Shown: positions 15,733-24,191, counted from the stretch's first letter. The stretch: DNA of 33,976 nt from an uncultured Prevotellaceae bacterium (GCA_947166655.1 CAMVFC010000025.1:1-33976); one strand, 5' to 3'. The notes: generated from the sequence alone by a model not told the origin. Numbers and translations are program-made.

Positions 15733-17937
15733 GTGAAAAATGAAAAAGTGAAGAATAGAAGTCTATATAGGAATCTGGAGCAGTGGGGACGCAATGGCTC
15801 AGGCCGTTTCCTCCCGCTCCTAAGTTCTCTTTCCCGAAAAACGTCTTTGTTTTCCTTTTTCTTTTTTTCGTTTGTCGTTTTCTCGCTGATTCTCATCTCT
15901 TGTAATGCAGAGAAAAACTTGAAGAAAGGCGACCAGTACTTTGCCCGCGGTGAATTCTTCGATGCAGCGGCCGAGTACCGTACGGCATACAGTAAGACCT
16001 CGACGAAAGAACGTGGCAAGCGCGGCGAGCGTGCGCTGAAGATGGCGGAGTGTTATCGGCGAATAAACTATACGGCTAAGGCCATTGGCGCCTACCAGAA
16101 TGGTATTCGCTACATTGAGAAGTCGATGGCCGACCGCCAAAAGGCAGGCATAGAGAATCGCGAGGCTGATTCGCTGGACGAGTTGACCTTGCTTGACGCC
16201 ACGCTAAAGTTGGCGCGCCTGCAGCAGAAGGGGGGCGACTACAAGGGGGCCATCCGAAACTACGAAGTTTATCTTGAGTCTGCGGCTCACAATCCCGACC
16301 TTCCGCAAGCCCTTGACACCCTTGCCCTCAACGGTCTCATCGGTTCGCGACAGGCATCCATCATGAAGAGCAAGCCCACCCTGCATACCGTTCGCAAGGA
16401 GCCGTTGCTAAACTCTCGGCGTGCAGACTTCTCGCCGATGCTGATGGGCGACGACTACGAACAGCTTTTTTTCACCACGACCCGCCCTCAGGCTACGGGT
16501 GATGAACTGAGCGGTATCACGGGTACGAAGTATGCAGACATCTTTGTTTCCAGACGTGATGATAAGGGCAAATGGCAGACGCCTGAAATCGTGGAAGGAG
16601 ATTTGAATTCGGAACTGGAGGAAGGTGTCTGTGCCTTCTCGCCCGACGGAAAGACAATGTACCTTACCCGTTGTACCGCCGATCCTGACTATCCCCGCTA
16701 TGCTCAGATCTATACTTCCTCGCGCAGTGACGCCTCGTGGTCGAAACCGCAGGAGTTGAAACTCTCCAAAGACACCCTTTCCTGTTTCGCACATCCTGCT
16801 GTCTCGCCTGATGGTCAATGGCTCTATTTCGTTAGCGATATGCCGGGCGGGCGTGGCGGAAAAGACATCTGGCGTGTACGCATTGAAGGGCGCACCCTGG
16901 GTGGCGTAGAGAATCTCGGCGCCACAATCAATACGCCTGGCGACGAACTCTTCCCCACGTTCCGTTATAACGGAGAGCTTTATTTCTCCAGCGACGGCCA
17001 TCCTGGCATGGGCGGCCTGGATATCTTCTGTGCAAAGCCAGATACGGTTAATCATACTTGGACGGTACAGAACATGGGCTATCCGATGAACTCCGCAGCC
17101 GACGATTTCGGCATGACTTTCGAGGGCGTGCATAACCGCGGTTTCTTTTCCACCAGTCGCGGTGATGCCCGAGGATGGGACCATCTGATGAGTTTTGAAT
17201 GCCCCGAAGTGCTGCAGACCGTTCGCGGGTGGGTGTATGAACGCGATGGCTATGAGTTACCCTCCGGCCTCGTCTACATGGTAGGCAGCGACGGAACCAA
17301 TCAGAAGCTCAGCGTGCGTGGCGATGGCTCGTTTACCGTTGTCGTGCAGCCTCATGTTGAATATATCTTCCTTGGTTCGTGCAAGGGCTATTTGAATCAC
17401 GTTGAACAACTGACAGTAGACACCTCCAGTGTCAGCAGGGAGTTTACGCTTCAGTTCCCCCTCGCCTCGGTGACGGCTCCAGTGCTGGTGCGCAACGTTT
17501 TCTATGAATTTGACAGCGCGGAGTTGACGGCGGAAAGCACAATGGCTCTTGATAGTCTGACCACATTGCTCAACGAGAACCCTAATGTGACCATTGAACT
17601 GAGTGCTCACTGCGACTATCGAGGTAACGACCAATATAACGAACGTCTTTCGCAGCGACGTGCAGAGAGTGTGGTCCGCTATCTGATTGACCACGGAATA
17701 GCGTCCGATCGCCTCACACCGAAAGGCTATGGCGAGAGCCGTCCTAAAATCGTCAAGCGACGTGTGGCAGAACAGAATCCCTTTCTTCATGAAGGTGACA
17801 CACTGACAGAATCTTTTATCCGTTCTCTTCCCGATGAGGCGCAGCAGGAAGTCTGCAATGCACTGAACAGGCGTACTGAGTTCCGCGTATTGCGCACTAC
17901 CTATGGCCTTTTTGACAAGCCTGTGGCAAAAGAATGA
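15733..17937 (+). CDS. porE: PorE-like type IX secretion lipoprotein (TPR, PD40 propeller, CRD, OmpA domain)
   Basis: The domain order matches the P. gingivalis PG1058/PorE family, an outer-membrane-associated, peptidoglycan-binding part of the type IX secretion machinery. A hydrophobic segment (~39-56) ends in the lipobox LISC with Cys57. TPR-like helices follow (~60-170), then a PD40 propeller (~235-495; FSPDGKTMYLTR, VSPDGQWLYFVSD, YFSSDGHPGMGGLDIF). A carboxypeptidase-regulatory-like domain spans ~500-570 and an OmpA_C-like domain ~585-730 (FYEFDSAELT, HCDYRGNDQYNERLSQRRAESV). The start is uncertain. No ATG lies in frame before the signal segment; GTG 15733 or GTG 15748 are candidates, and both lie in degenerate 7-bp repeat sequence that gives an unusual ~38-residue N-terminal extension. 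It may be co-transcribed with topB. Alternative: a generic OmpA/PD40 lipoprotein, but all four domains fit PorE. Confidence 0.85.
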   Translation: MKNEKVKNRSLYRNLEQWGRNGSGRFLPLLSSLSRKTSLFSFFFFSFVVFSLILISCNAEKNLKKGDQYFARGEFFDAAAEYRTAYSKTSTKERGKRGERALKMAECYRRINYTAKAIGAYQNGIRYIEKSMADRQKAGIENREADSLDELTLLDATLKLARLQQKGGDYKGAIRNYEVYLESAAHNPDLPQALDTLALNGLIGSRQASIMKSKPTLHTVRKEPLLNSRRADFSPMLMGDDYEQLFFTTTRPQATGDELSGITGTKYADIFVSRRDDKGKWQTPEIVEGDLNSELEEGVCAFSPDGKTMYLTRCTADPDYPRYAQIYTSSRSDASWSKPQELKLSKDTLSCFAHPAVSPDGQWLYFVSDMPGGRGGKDIWRVRIEGRTLGGVENLGATINTPGDELFPTFRYNGELYFSSDGHPGMGGLDIFCAKPDTVNHTWTVQNMGYPMNSAADDFGMTFEGVHNRGFFSTSRGDARGWDHLMSFECPEVLQTVRGWVYERDGYELPSGLVYMVGSDGTNQKLSVRGDGSFTVVVQPHVEYIFLGSCKGYLNHVEQLTVDTSSVSREFTLQFPLASVTAPVLVRNVFYEFDSAELTAESTMALDSLTTLLNENPNVTIELSAHCDYRGNDQYNERLSQRRAESVVRYLIDHGIASDRLTPKGYGESRPKIVKRRVAEQNPFLHEGDTLTESFIRSLPDEAQQEVCNALNRRTEFRVLRTTYGLFDKPVAKE

Positions 17938-17964
17938 GCCTTGAAGCGAAAAAAGTTCCCTTTC

Positions 17965-17998
17965 TTTGTTCTTATTTCAGTAGAAAAGCGTAACTTTG
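17965..17998 (+). promoter_or_regulatory. Promoter of corA
   Basis: TAACTTTG at 17991-17998 matches TAnnTTTG. TTTG at 17965-17968 could be the -33 element, although the 22-base gap is slightly long. Transcription would start near 18004-18006, leaving a leader of about 120 bases before the corA ATG. Confidence 0.65.
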
Positions 17999-18027
17999 CA
18001 CCCGTTCAACCAATCCTTTATCCAATA

Positions 18028-18063
18028 ATGGACGATTATCACCAACGTATCAACTTCGCGTAG
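18028..18063 (+). CDS. Possible leader peptide of corA (11 codons)
   Basis: In the predicted corA leader, ATG at 18028 opens a frame encoding MDDYHQRINFA and ending with TAG at 18061-18063. It is not in frame with corA (100 bases apart) and matches no family I know. Its stop lies directly before the inverted repeats that could mask the corA start, so a ribosome finishing here would cover their 5' arms. There is no Shine-Dalgarno motif, which is normal for this phylum. Translation is unproven and a chance ORF is quite possible. Confidence 0.35.
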   Translation: MDDYHQRINFA

Positions 18064-18136
18064 AGACCTGAGTTCGCATCGCATAGCGGCCTCAACGAAG
18101 GTCTTATGCCAAAATCTTTATTGAACGATGCGAACT
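18064..18136 (+). promoter_or_regulatory. Competing inverted repeats in the corA leader, one burying the start codon
   Basis: AGTTCGCATCG (18071-18081) is a perfect 11-base complement of CGATGCGAACT (18126-18136), which contains the corA start codon (18128-18130). AGACCT (18064-18069) can pair with AGGTCT (18099-18104). GCATA...GCCT (18081-18092) can pair with AGGT...TATGC (18099-18109). The second and third pairings share bases and exclude each other. This is seen in the sequence; the folding itself is not calculated. Confidence 0.5.
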
Positions 18137-19054
18137 TACTGGAACACGAATCGCGGTCTGCATACGCTGGACCAATGGGCACCTGGAAGCTGGGTGCAAG
18201 TGACCTGCCCCACACAGGAGGATGCTGACTTCCTTCAGAACGAGCTCCACATTCCTGACTATTTTCTCGATGACATCGCCGATGCAGAAGAGCGCGCCCG
18301 TTATGACTATGACGACGGTTGGGTGCTGATCATTCTGCGCATACCTTATGTCAAGGAGGTGAAGTCGCGTACACCCTACACTACAATCCCGCTGGGCATC
18401 ATCTTGAAAGGGGATGTCTGTATTACAGTGTGTAATTACGAGACGAATCTGATGATAGATTTTGTCACGTATCAGCAGAAGAGGGGAGTGGGCTTCACGG
18501 ACTTTGTCGATCTGGTGTTCCGTCTGTTTCTTTCGGCTGCCGTGTGGTATCTGAAACGGCTGAAACAGATCAATGCCCGCATCGAGGCGGCCAAGCTCCA
18601 TTTGGACCGCAAGGTGGACAACGCCGACCTTATTGCCCTGTCGCGCCTGCAAGACAGCCTCACCTACTTCGCTACGTCTATCCGTGGCAATGAAACCCTG
18701 CTTTCCAAACTGAAATTCAAGCTGCCGGTTGATGAACTGGATGCCGACCTCATCGAAGACGTCAGCATTGAGATGAATCAGGCACGTGAGACGACGGGTA
18801 TTTACTCGAACATCCTGGAGTCAACGATGGACACGTACGCGAACATTATTAATAATAATATGTCCACTGTGATGAAGACGCTGACCATCATCTCTATGTT
18901 CCTCATGGTGCCGACGTTGGTGGCCAGTTTCTTCGGCATGAACCTGATCAATGGTATGGAACAGAGTGTCGTCGGATTCCCGTTGGTCATTGTCCTTTCT
19001 GTGGGGCTAACAGCTGGTTTCTGGTGGTATTCGCGCACAAAAGCGTGGATTTAG
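18128..19054 (+). CDS. corA: CorA-family Mg2+ (divalent cation) channel
   Basis: This 308-residue protein carries the CorA pattern: a long soluble N-terminal domain, the coiled stalk (about 140-250; WYLKRLKQINARIEAAK, then SLTYFATSIRGNETLLSKL), and two C-terminal membrane helices (about 252-270 and 284-302). The GMN selectivity signature is at 270-272 (FFGMN). CorA pentamers import Mg2+ across the inner membrane. The N-terminus MRTYWNTNRGLHTL fits Bacteroidetes relatives, so ATG 18128 is kept. It has its own promoter and an unusual ~120-base leader with a short ORF and pairing elements. Transport of Co2+, Ni2+ or Zn2+ instead cannot be excluded. Confidence 0.93.
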   Translation: MRTYWNTNRGLHTLDQWAPGSWVQVTCPTQEDADFLQNELHIPDYFLDDIADAEERARYDYDDGWVLIILRIPYVKEVKSRTPYTTIPLGIILKGDVCITVCNYETNLMIDFVTYQQKRGVGFTDFVDLVFRLFLSAAVWYLKRLKQINARIEAAKLHLDRKVDNADLIALSRLQDSLTYFATSIRGNETLLSKLKFKLPVDELDADLIEDVSIEMNQARETTGIYSNILESTMDTYANIINNNMSTVMKTLTIISMFLMVPTLVASFFGMNLINGMEQSVVGFPLVIVLSVGLTAGFWWYSRTKAWI

Positions 19055-19192
19055 GACCCTTCAAGGATGCTTATTTCGACCGCTTACGTTCATTTTTCCG
19101 CTAAATTGTTAGGCTATTCCAGGAAAATTGCTTTTATTTGCACGCCAAACGGCATAAATAACTAATATCAGCTACTTAAACTGAAAGCAAAA

Positions 19193-21109
19193 ATGACTGA
19201 AACCAACGAACTGCAGCCTGTGCCCGAAGTGGAAACTCAGGCCGCAGAAGTACAGACAGCGCCTGCGCCGGAAGTAGAGACGCAGGCTGAAGAGACGATG
19301 CAACCCGAAGGTGCGGCCGAAGGGAAAACAGCTGACGCAGAAGAAGCTCCTGCCGCCCCGCTCTATGAAACAAAAGAGCAAGTAGTGGAGCGACTGGAGG
19401 CTATTCGTGAAGAGAACACGGGTGGCGACAAGGGTGAGCTGGAGTTGCTAAAACAAGTATTTTACAAACTGCATAAAGCTGCACAGCTGGCCGCTCGCAC
19501 AGCTTTCATCGAAGCCGGTGGTCAGCCCGAAGAGTGGCGTGCAGATATTGATATTGCCGAGGAGAACTTCAAGTCGGCTATGGCTGCCATCCGTCAGCGT
19601 CGCGCGGAACTGGCTGAGGCCGTGGAGCGTCAGAAGACGGAAAACCTTGAAAAGAAGCTTGCCATCATTGAGCGCATCAAGGAACTGACGACAACGCCCG
19701 AAGAGGCCAATCAGCATTTCGACGAATTCAAGCAGCTGCAGGTTTCCTGGAAGGAAGTCGGGGCCGTGCCGGCCGAGCGTGCCACAGAAATATGGAAGAA
19801 CTATCAGCTCTATGTAGAGCAGTTCTACGACCTGCTGAAGTTGAACAGCGAAGCACGTGAGTATGATTTCAAGAAGAACCTGACTGCCAAGGAGAAACTT
19901 ATCGAACTGGCAGAAAAACTGGCCGACGAGGAAGATGTCATCGTGGCTTTCAACAAATTGCAGGGTCTTCATGCCGAGTATAAGGAGATTGGTCCTGTCG
20001 CCAAGGAACTGCGTGATGAGATATGGAATCGCTTCAAGGCGGCTTCTACGGTTATCAACAAGCGCCATCAGGAACACTTCGAAGCCATCAAGGCACGTGA
20101 AGAGGAGAATCTACGCAAGAAAGAGGAACTCTGCGAAAAGGCTGAGGCCATCGTTGTGGATGATCTGACGAATTTCGCTCAGTGGGATGAGCGTACGAAG
20201 GAAGTCTTGGCTCTGCAAGCTGAATGGAAAACCATCGGCTTTGCCAGTCATAAGCAGAATGCTGCTGTCTTCGAGCGCTTCCGTCAGGCTTGCGACCGTT
20301 TCTTCACAGCCAAATCAGAGTACTATCGCACGGTCAAGGGTGAGCAGAACGAGAACCTGGAGCAGAAGCGTAAGCTGGTGGAAGAAGCCGAGGCTCTGCA
20401 GGACAGCACCGAATGGCGCAAGACAGGCGACCGCCTCATCCAATTGCAGAAGGAATGGCGTACTATCGGTGCTGTGCCCCGCAAGTATAGTGAACAGCTA
20501 TGGAAGCGTTTCACGACGGCTTGCGACCATTTCTTTGAAGCCAAGAACGAGGCTACCGCCGGACAGCGCGAGGAAGAGCAGGCCAATATGGCAGCCAAGC
20601 AGGATGTCATCGAACAGTTCAAGGCTCTGGCGGCAGATACAGCTACGGCTACGATTGACAAGGTGAAGGAACTGCAGGCACAGTGGAATGAAATAGGTCA
20701 CGTGCCCTTCCGTGAGAAGGACCGCCTGTATAAGGAATATCGTGCCGTGGTCGACGAGCTATACAAGCAGTTCGGCGCATCGCAGACCCGCCGTCGTCTG
20801 GAGGGCTTCCAAAAGAGCATCCGTCAGGCTGTGGCTAAGGGTGAGAGTTCCCTGGGACGTGAGCGCGAACGTCTGCTCCGTCTGTTCGAGACACGCAAGG
20901 CAGAGATCCAGACCTACGAGAATAACCTCAACTTCCTCAATGCCACCTCCAAGAGCGGCAACAGCCTGGTGGCTGAGATGAACCGTAAGGTGGAGAAACT
21001 GCGTGAGGAACTGGATCTGCTGCAGTGTAAGATTAAGACCATTGAAACCGAGATGCGTGCACCGAAGCAGCCGACTGCTGAGGACGATGCCGCTTCGGAA
21101 ACCGAATAA
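19193..21109 (+). CDS. DUF349 repeat protein
   Basis: The 638-residue cytoplasmic protein begins with a Glu/Ala/Thr-rich, low-complexity region (~1-55) containing a duplicated EVETQA motif. It continues with about five tandem DUF349 units of helical type. The repeated signature is LQxxWKxIGxVP...LWxRFxxACDxFF (e.g. LQVSWKEVGAVPAERATEIW, LQKEWRTIGAVPRK, LQAQWNEIGHVPFR). The C-terminus (~550-620) is strongly coiled-coil with a KLREELDLLQCKIKTIE segment. The family is widespread in Bacteroidetes and of unknown function. No membrane segments or signal peptide are seen. The start is the first ATG. In the 138-base upstream gap only a -7-like TTTATTTG (19133-19140, one mismatch) is visible. Two hairpins follow the gene. 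Confidence 0.9.
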   Translation: MTETNELQPVPEVETQAAEVQTAPAPEVETQAEETMQPEGAAEGKTADAEEAPAAPLYETKEQVVERLEAIREENTGGDKGELELLKQVFYKLHKAAQLAARTAFIEAGGQPEEWRADIDIAEENFKSAMAAIRQRRAELAEAVERQKTENLEKKLAIIERIKELTTTPEEANQHFDEFKQLQVSWKEVGAVPAERATEIWKNYQLYVEQFYDLLKLNSEAREYDFKKNLTAKEKLIELAEKLADEEDVIVAFNKLQGLHAEYKEIGPVAKELRDEIWNRFKAASTVINKRHQEHFEAIKAREEENLRKKEELCEKAEAIVVDDLTNFAQWDERTKEVLALQAEWKTIGFASHKQNAAVFERFRQACDRFFTAKSEYYRTVKGEQNENLEQKRKLVEEAEALQDSTEWRKTGDRLIQLQKEWRTIGAVPRKYSEQLWKRFTTACDHFFEAKNEATAGQREEEQANMAAKQDVIEQFKALAADTATATIDKVKELQAQWNEIGHVPFREKDRLYKEYRAVVDELYKQFGASQTRRRLEGFQKSIRQAVAKGESSLGRERERLLRLFETRKAEIQTYENNLNFLNATSKSGNSLVAEMNRKVEKLREELDLLQCKIKTIETEMRAPKQPTAEDDAASETE

Positions 21110-21119
21110 TCTCTCCAAA

Positions 21120-21148
21120 GACCCTGCGGACAAAAAGGTCTGCAGGTC
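21120..21148 (+). terminator. Hairpin after the DUF349 gene
   Basis: GACCCTGCGGAC (21120-21131) pairs with GTCTGCAGGTC (21138-21148) with one bulge and one G-U, around an A-rich loop. It starts 11 bases after the stop codon. There is no long T-tract. Confidence 0.55.
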
Positions 21149-21158
21149 CTCTATAACT

Positions 21159-21192
21159 ACGACCGCACGTATCTTCTGATGCGTGCGGTCGT
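21159..21192. terminator. Strong bidirectional hairpin between convergent genes
   Basis: ACGACCGCACG (21159-21169) and CGTGCGGTCGT (21182-21192) are perfectly complementary over 11 bases with a 12-base loop. It lies between the DUF349 gene (+) and the PEGA gene (-), so it may stop transcription from both sides, although T-runs are missing. Confidence 0.55.
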
Positions 21193-21234
21193 GGTCGTAT
21201 TACAGTCCGTTCAAAAGACTAACTATAGTTATAC

Positions 21235-21314
21235 ATGGGCCGGGTGCATCGCCCTGTCTGAGCGTAAGGGCCATAGGCTAAGAGCGTCCCTGCGGAATAG
21301 TAATATAGGCCCAT
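21235..21314. other. Possible structured segment in the convergent intergenic region
   Basis: ATGGGCC (21235-21241) pairs perfectly with GGCCCAT (21308-21314). The enclosed sequence can form GCCCT/AGGGC (21251-21255 with 21267-21271). A 12-base palindrome TAACTATAGTTA lies just before (21220-21231). I recognise no known RNA family. It may be an extra terminator, an RNA gene, or nothing. Confidence 0.2.
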
Positions 21315-21331
21315 CGGGCAGGACGACACTG

Positions 21332-22999
21332 CTATTGTGCAGCTTGCTTATATCTCCTCAGTTTGGCCGGACTTTTCTCTGTTTTCTCGAGAATGTTGAG
21401 AGCTCGGCTAAACCAGGTACGTGCTTCATCTGCCATTTCCATGCTTTTGTAGATTTTGGCGGCAGCGAAGCAGCATCGCCCTGAAGCGTAGTCTGTCGGT
21501 TCGTTTTCCGCACTCTCTTTGTCCCACCATTTGGTGAACCATTTGATGGCCTCGCTGTTGTTCTGCAGTGCTGCAAAACTCATAGCAACGTAAGCCATTT
21601 CGTGACGCGAAAGTTCCTTGCCAGCCTTCTGGGCGATGAGAAGCGCTTTCTCGGGTTCGTGGACGAAGGTGTATTTGGCGCCTTTTTTCATGCGGATGGG
21701 TTCGTCCTCGGTGACATCGATGTACGTGTAGTAGAGGAAGAGACGGTCGGCCACGCGCTGCATGGCAGACAGCGTGGGGTTGCCTTCAAATTCCTGGAAG
21801 TGCATTTGCTCCTGGAAGAAGGAGGTGTCGAGCGAATCAATGACAGCCACAATACTATCATACCATACGCGGGCTGCGCGGGGAGGGAAGTAGCCTTGTC
21901 CCGATTCGCCTTTCACATCGGCGTAGACACCGTTCTTGAACCATTCAAGGGCGCGGCGGTGCAGGTCGAATTCTGCGTCTGTGGCAAGTGTGCAATGGAT
22001 GTCTTGAGAGCCAACTTCTGTAATCTCTACAGGGACCTCTTTATGGCGGCGGAGCGCCACGGAGTCCACGTCGAAGGCCAGTGTGTGGTCGCCAAAGATG
22101 ACATCGGGGATAACGGTCGGCGTGCGTCCGTAGGGGTGGCCGTCCAGAATGACGGTGCAGCCGGCAGGCTGTGTCGTGACGTTCAGGACACCTTTGATCT
22201 GCTCCAGTTCCGGCATCGTAACTGTGCTCACTTCCTGTTCGCTGAGTGTGATGGTTTTCTGTGTGGGCAGATAGCCTTCGCGACGAAGGTCGACGGTGTA
22301 TTCGCCCGGCATCAGTTTGCCCGTCCAGGGCAGGATGCCTTTCTGCTCGCCATTGACGCGGATCTCGCCACGTGTCGGGCCTGTAATGGTGACCGTCGCC
22401 AGTACCGATTCCAGTTCCACCTCCATGCTCTGCGGTTCCTTGCCCGTCTCAAAGGTCTTGTTGACGGTCCGGAAGGTGTAGGCCGAGAGCTGAACATTGT
22501 GTTCACCCTTCGGCAGCAGCAGTTGATAGTATCCGTCTTTGTTCGGCTGAAGAGGGATGCTGTCTACGGTAATCTCTGTCGTTGTCGGCTTCACCTGTAA
22601 GGTTATCCTGTTTTTTTCGGGATGGAGGTCGATGTCTTTAAGGCTGAGGGTGTAGACCATTCCCGACTCTATGCGGTCGATGCTGTAGTCGGCAAAGCGC
22701 ACTTTCATCGGCAGATAGTTGGGGCGGATGATGGTCAGCTCTTCCGTGCCGGAACTCAGATAGACCCAATATTCGTCTATCGGACGGCTTATCTTGCCAA
22801 CCACGCGGCCCACAAACTCTACGCCGGTGACTTTCGTGTCCACCTTCAGCAGACCGCAAGGCTCGCCATAGGCGTCTTTGCGCATAATGATTGACGAGGC
22901 ATCGTCGGCATCTTGAAGCTTGAGGCTTTTCACCTTGAATCCTTGGCCGTAGCTCGCAAGGCTTAGGAGTACGGAAAAGAGCAGATATAAGTATCGCAT
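21332..22999 (-). CDS. Secreted PEGA-domain protein with C-terminal TPR-like region
   Basis: This 555-residue protein has a signal peptide (MRYLYLLFSVLLSLASYGQG, cleavage near 18-20). The middle contains Ig-like PEGA units, recognised by ATVTITGPTRGEIRVNGEQKGILPWTGKLMPGEYTV (near 200-235) and GVLNVTTQPAGCTVILDGHPYGRTPTVI (near 270-297). The C-terminal third is helical and TPR-like (ALEWFKNGVYADV, MAYVAMSFAALQNNSEAIKWF, DEARTWFSRALNILEKTEKS). PEGA domains occur in surface proteins, and no enzyme signature is visible. It is likely periplasmic or outer-membrane associated; the function is unknown. It has its own promoter and is divergent from the epimerase gene. Confidence 0.85.
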   Translation of the reverse strand: MRYLYLLFSVLLSLASYGQGFKVKSLKLQDADDASSIIMRKDAYGEPCGLLKVDTKVTGVEFVGRVVGKISRPIDEYWVYLSSGTEELTIIRPNYLPMKVRFADYSIDRIESGMVYTLSLKDIDLHPEKNRITLQVKPTTTEITVDSIPLQPNKDGYYQLLLPKGEHNVQLSAYTFRTVNKTFETGKEPQSMEVELESVLATVTITGPTRGEIRVNGEQKGILPWTGKLMPGEYTVDLRREGYLPTQKTITLSEQEVSTVTMPELEQIKGVLNVTTQPAGCTVILDGHPYGRTPTVIPDVIFGDHTLAFDVDSVALRRHKEVPVEITEVGSQDIHCTLATDAEFDLHRRALEWFKNGVYADVKGESGQGYFPPRAARVWYDSIVAVIDSLDTSFFQEQMHFQEFEGNPTLSAMQRVADRLFLYYTYIDVTEDEPIRMKKGAKYTFVHEPEKALLIAQKAGKELSRHEMAYVAMSFAALQNNSEAIKWFTKWWDKESAENEPTDYASGRCCFAAAKIYKSMEMADEARTWFSRALNILEKTEKSPAKLRRYKQAAQ

Positions 23000-23045
23000 A
23001 AGACTAACTGATGAATATCGGATAATTAAAAGTTTTAAGAGCGTG

Positions 23046-23053
23046 CAAAGATA
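23046..23053 (-). promoter_or_regulatory. -7 box of the PEGA gene
   Basis: TATCTTTG on the minus strand (23053 to 23046), 46 bases before the ATG at 22999. No clear -33 element is found. Confidence 0.65.
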
Positions 23054-23169
23054 CCAATTTTATTTGGAACTGTGGCTTCGTCTCGTGAAATATTTCCGAA
23101 ATAGAGCATAAAAGTCGTCCTCAGACAGATAAAATTCGCTCTTATGGTTTCGTTCATTAAAGTTTTCGC

Positions 23170-23177
23170 TATATTTG
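23170..23177 (+). promoter_or_regulatory. -7 box of the aldose epimerase gene
   Basis: TATATTTG at 23170-23177, 27 bases before the ATG at 23205. The TTG in it (23175) is in frame with the gene but is promoter sequence, which fixes the start at 23205. Confidence 0.65.
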
Positions 23178-23204
23178 CAGCGCAGAACAGAAAGAACGCT
23201 TTGT

Positions 23205-24080
23205 ATGGCGGAACACTTGTCGAATGGAATCCTTGAAATAGAAGTCGCCTTGCGCGGTGCCGAGTTGCAAAGTCTGCGCCGGGTGGCTTCGCCTGCAGAA
23301 TACTTGTGGCACGGCGATGCTCAGTATTGGAACCGCCGGGCTCCTATTCTTTTTCCCATTGTAGGGAAAGTGTGGAATGACACCGCTCGGATTGACGGGC
23401 AGGCGTATGAGTTGCATCAGCACGGCTTCGCTCGCGACTGCGATTTCGAGAAGATTGTCGATGAAGATCGCCATCTGGCCTTCCTGTTGCGTTCCAACGC
23501 GCAGACTCGACGCCTGTGGCCGTTCGACTTCGAACTGCGAATCGACTATACGTTGCTTCGCAACCGTCTGACGGTGGGGTGGAGTGTCACGAACAGGGAC
23601 AGCCGCGAGATGCCGTTCCAAATCGGCGCTCATCCCGCCTTCGCCTATCCGAATTTCCATCTTGACGATGCCGTCCATGGCTTCTTCTCATTCGACGCTA
23701 AGAGCCCGCTTGTCAGTAGTCGTGTCGAAGGCGGGTTCGCAGTGTCGGAGACTTTTGAAGTGCCTCTCCCGGCGGACGATCTGCTGCCGCTGACCAATGA
23801 GACCTTTGCCTGCGATACCATTGTCGAGGCCACGGGACGAGTCCATCGGGTCACGTTGCACAACGCTGAAGGGCGTCCATGGATTACCGTGCTTCACAAC
23901 ATGCCGATTACGGCGCTGTGGTCCCCCTGTAATGGCCGTGCCCCCTTCGTCTGCATCGAGCCGTGGCATGGGCGCTGTGACGACCAGTACTTTGAGGGTG
24001 AGTTCGCGTGTCGGGCTGCCATCGAGCGTGTGGCGCCGGGACAGACTTGGACCACCAGCTACGAGATTCTCGTCGAATAA
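23205..24080 (+). CDS. Aldose 1-epimerase family protein (LacX/YeaD-like)
   Basis: The 291 residues match the galactose-mutarotase-like superfamily. These enzymes interconvert alpha and beta anomers of sugars or hexose phosphates in the cytoplasm. Seen motifs: WNRRAPILFPIVGKV, HQHGFAR with His73, IGAHPAFAYP with His143, and CIEPWHGRCD with Glu252, the likely catalytic base. The short length and WHGRCDD motif fit the LacX-like branch rather than classical GalM. No signal peptide is present. It is monocistronic by layout, with its own -7 box upstream and a hairpin (24096-24114) after it. Confidence 0.9.
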   Translation: MAEHLSNGILEIEVALRGAELQSLRRVASPAEYLWHGDAQYWNRRAPILFPIVGKVWNDTARIDGQAYELHQHGFARDCDFEKIVDEDRHLAFLLRSNAQTRRLWPFDFELRIDYTLLRNRLTVGWSVTNRDSREMPFQIGAHPAFAYPNFHLDDAVHGFFSFDAKSPLVSSRVEGGFAVSETFEVPLPADDLLPLTNETFACDTIVEATGRVHRVTLHNAEGRPWITVLHNMPITALWSPCNGRAPFVCIEPWHGRCDDQYFEGEFACRAAIERVAPGQTWTTSYEILVE

Positions 24081-24095
24081 ATCCCAAGCGATCAT

Positions 24096-24114
24096 AGGTC
24101 TTGTGTAAAGACCT
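24096..24114 (+). terminator. Hairpin after the epimerase gene
   Basis: AGGTCTT (24096-24102) and AAGACCT (24108-24114) form a perfect 7-bp stem with a 5-base loop, 16 bases after the stop. It is followed by TCTGG, without a T-run. The rest of the gene-free stretch to 24405 holds a pyrimidine-rich run, a palindrome (24170-24191) and a small hairpin (TCGCA/TGCGA near 24197-24211), with no gene or RNA I recognise. Confidence 0.5.
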
Positions 24115-24169
24115 TCTGGCGATTGGAGTTGATTCTTTCCTCTTTCGATACTCTCTTCCGCTCTTTCCC

Positions 24170-24191
24170 GTGCACACACATGTGTGTACAC
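24170..24191. repeat. Alternating CA/TG palindrome
   Basis: ACACACATGTGTGT (24174-24187) is a perfect 14-bp palindrome, and it extends to 22 bp (24170-24191) with one mismatched pair. Alternating purine-pyrimidine sequence of this kind can form a cruciform or Z-DNA, or bind a dimeric protein. Confidence 0.5.

Noticed and set aside
23175..23204. Upstream TTG start for the epimerase
   Set aside because: It lies in the -7 box TATATTTG. ATG 23205 gives the family N-terminus.
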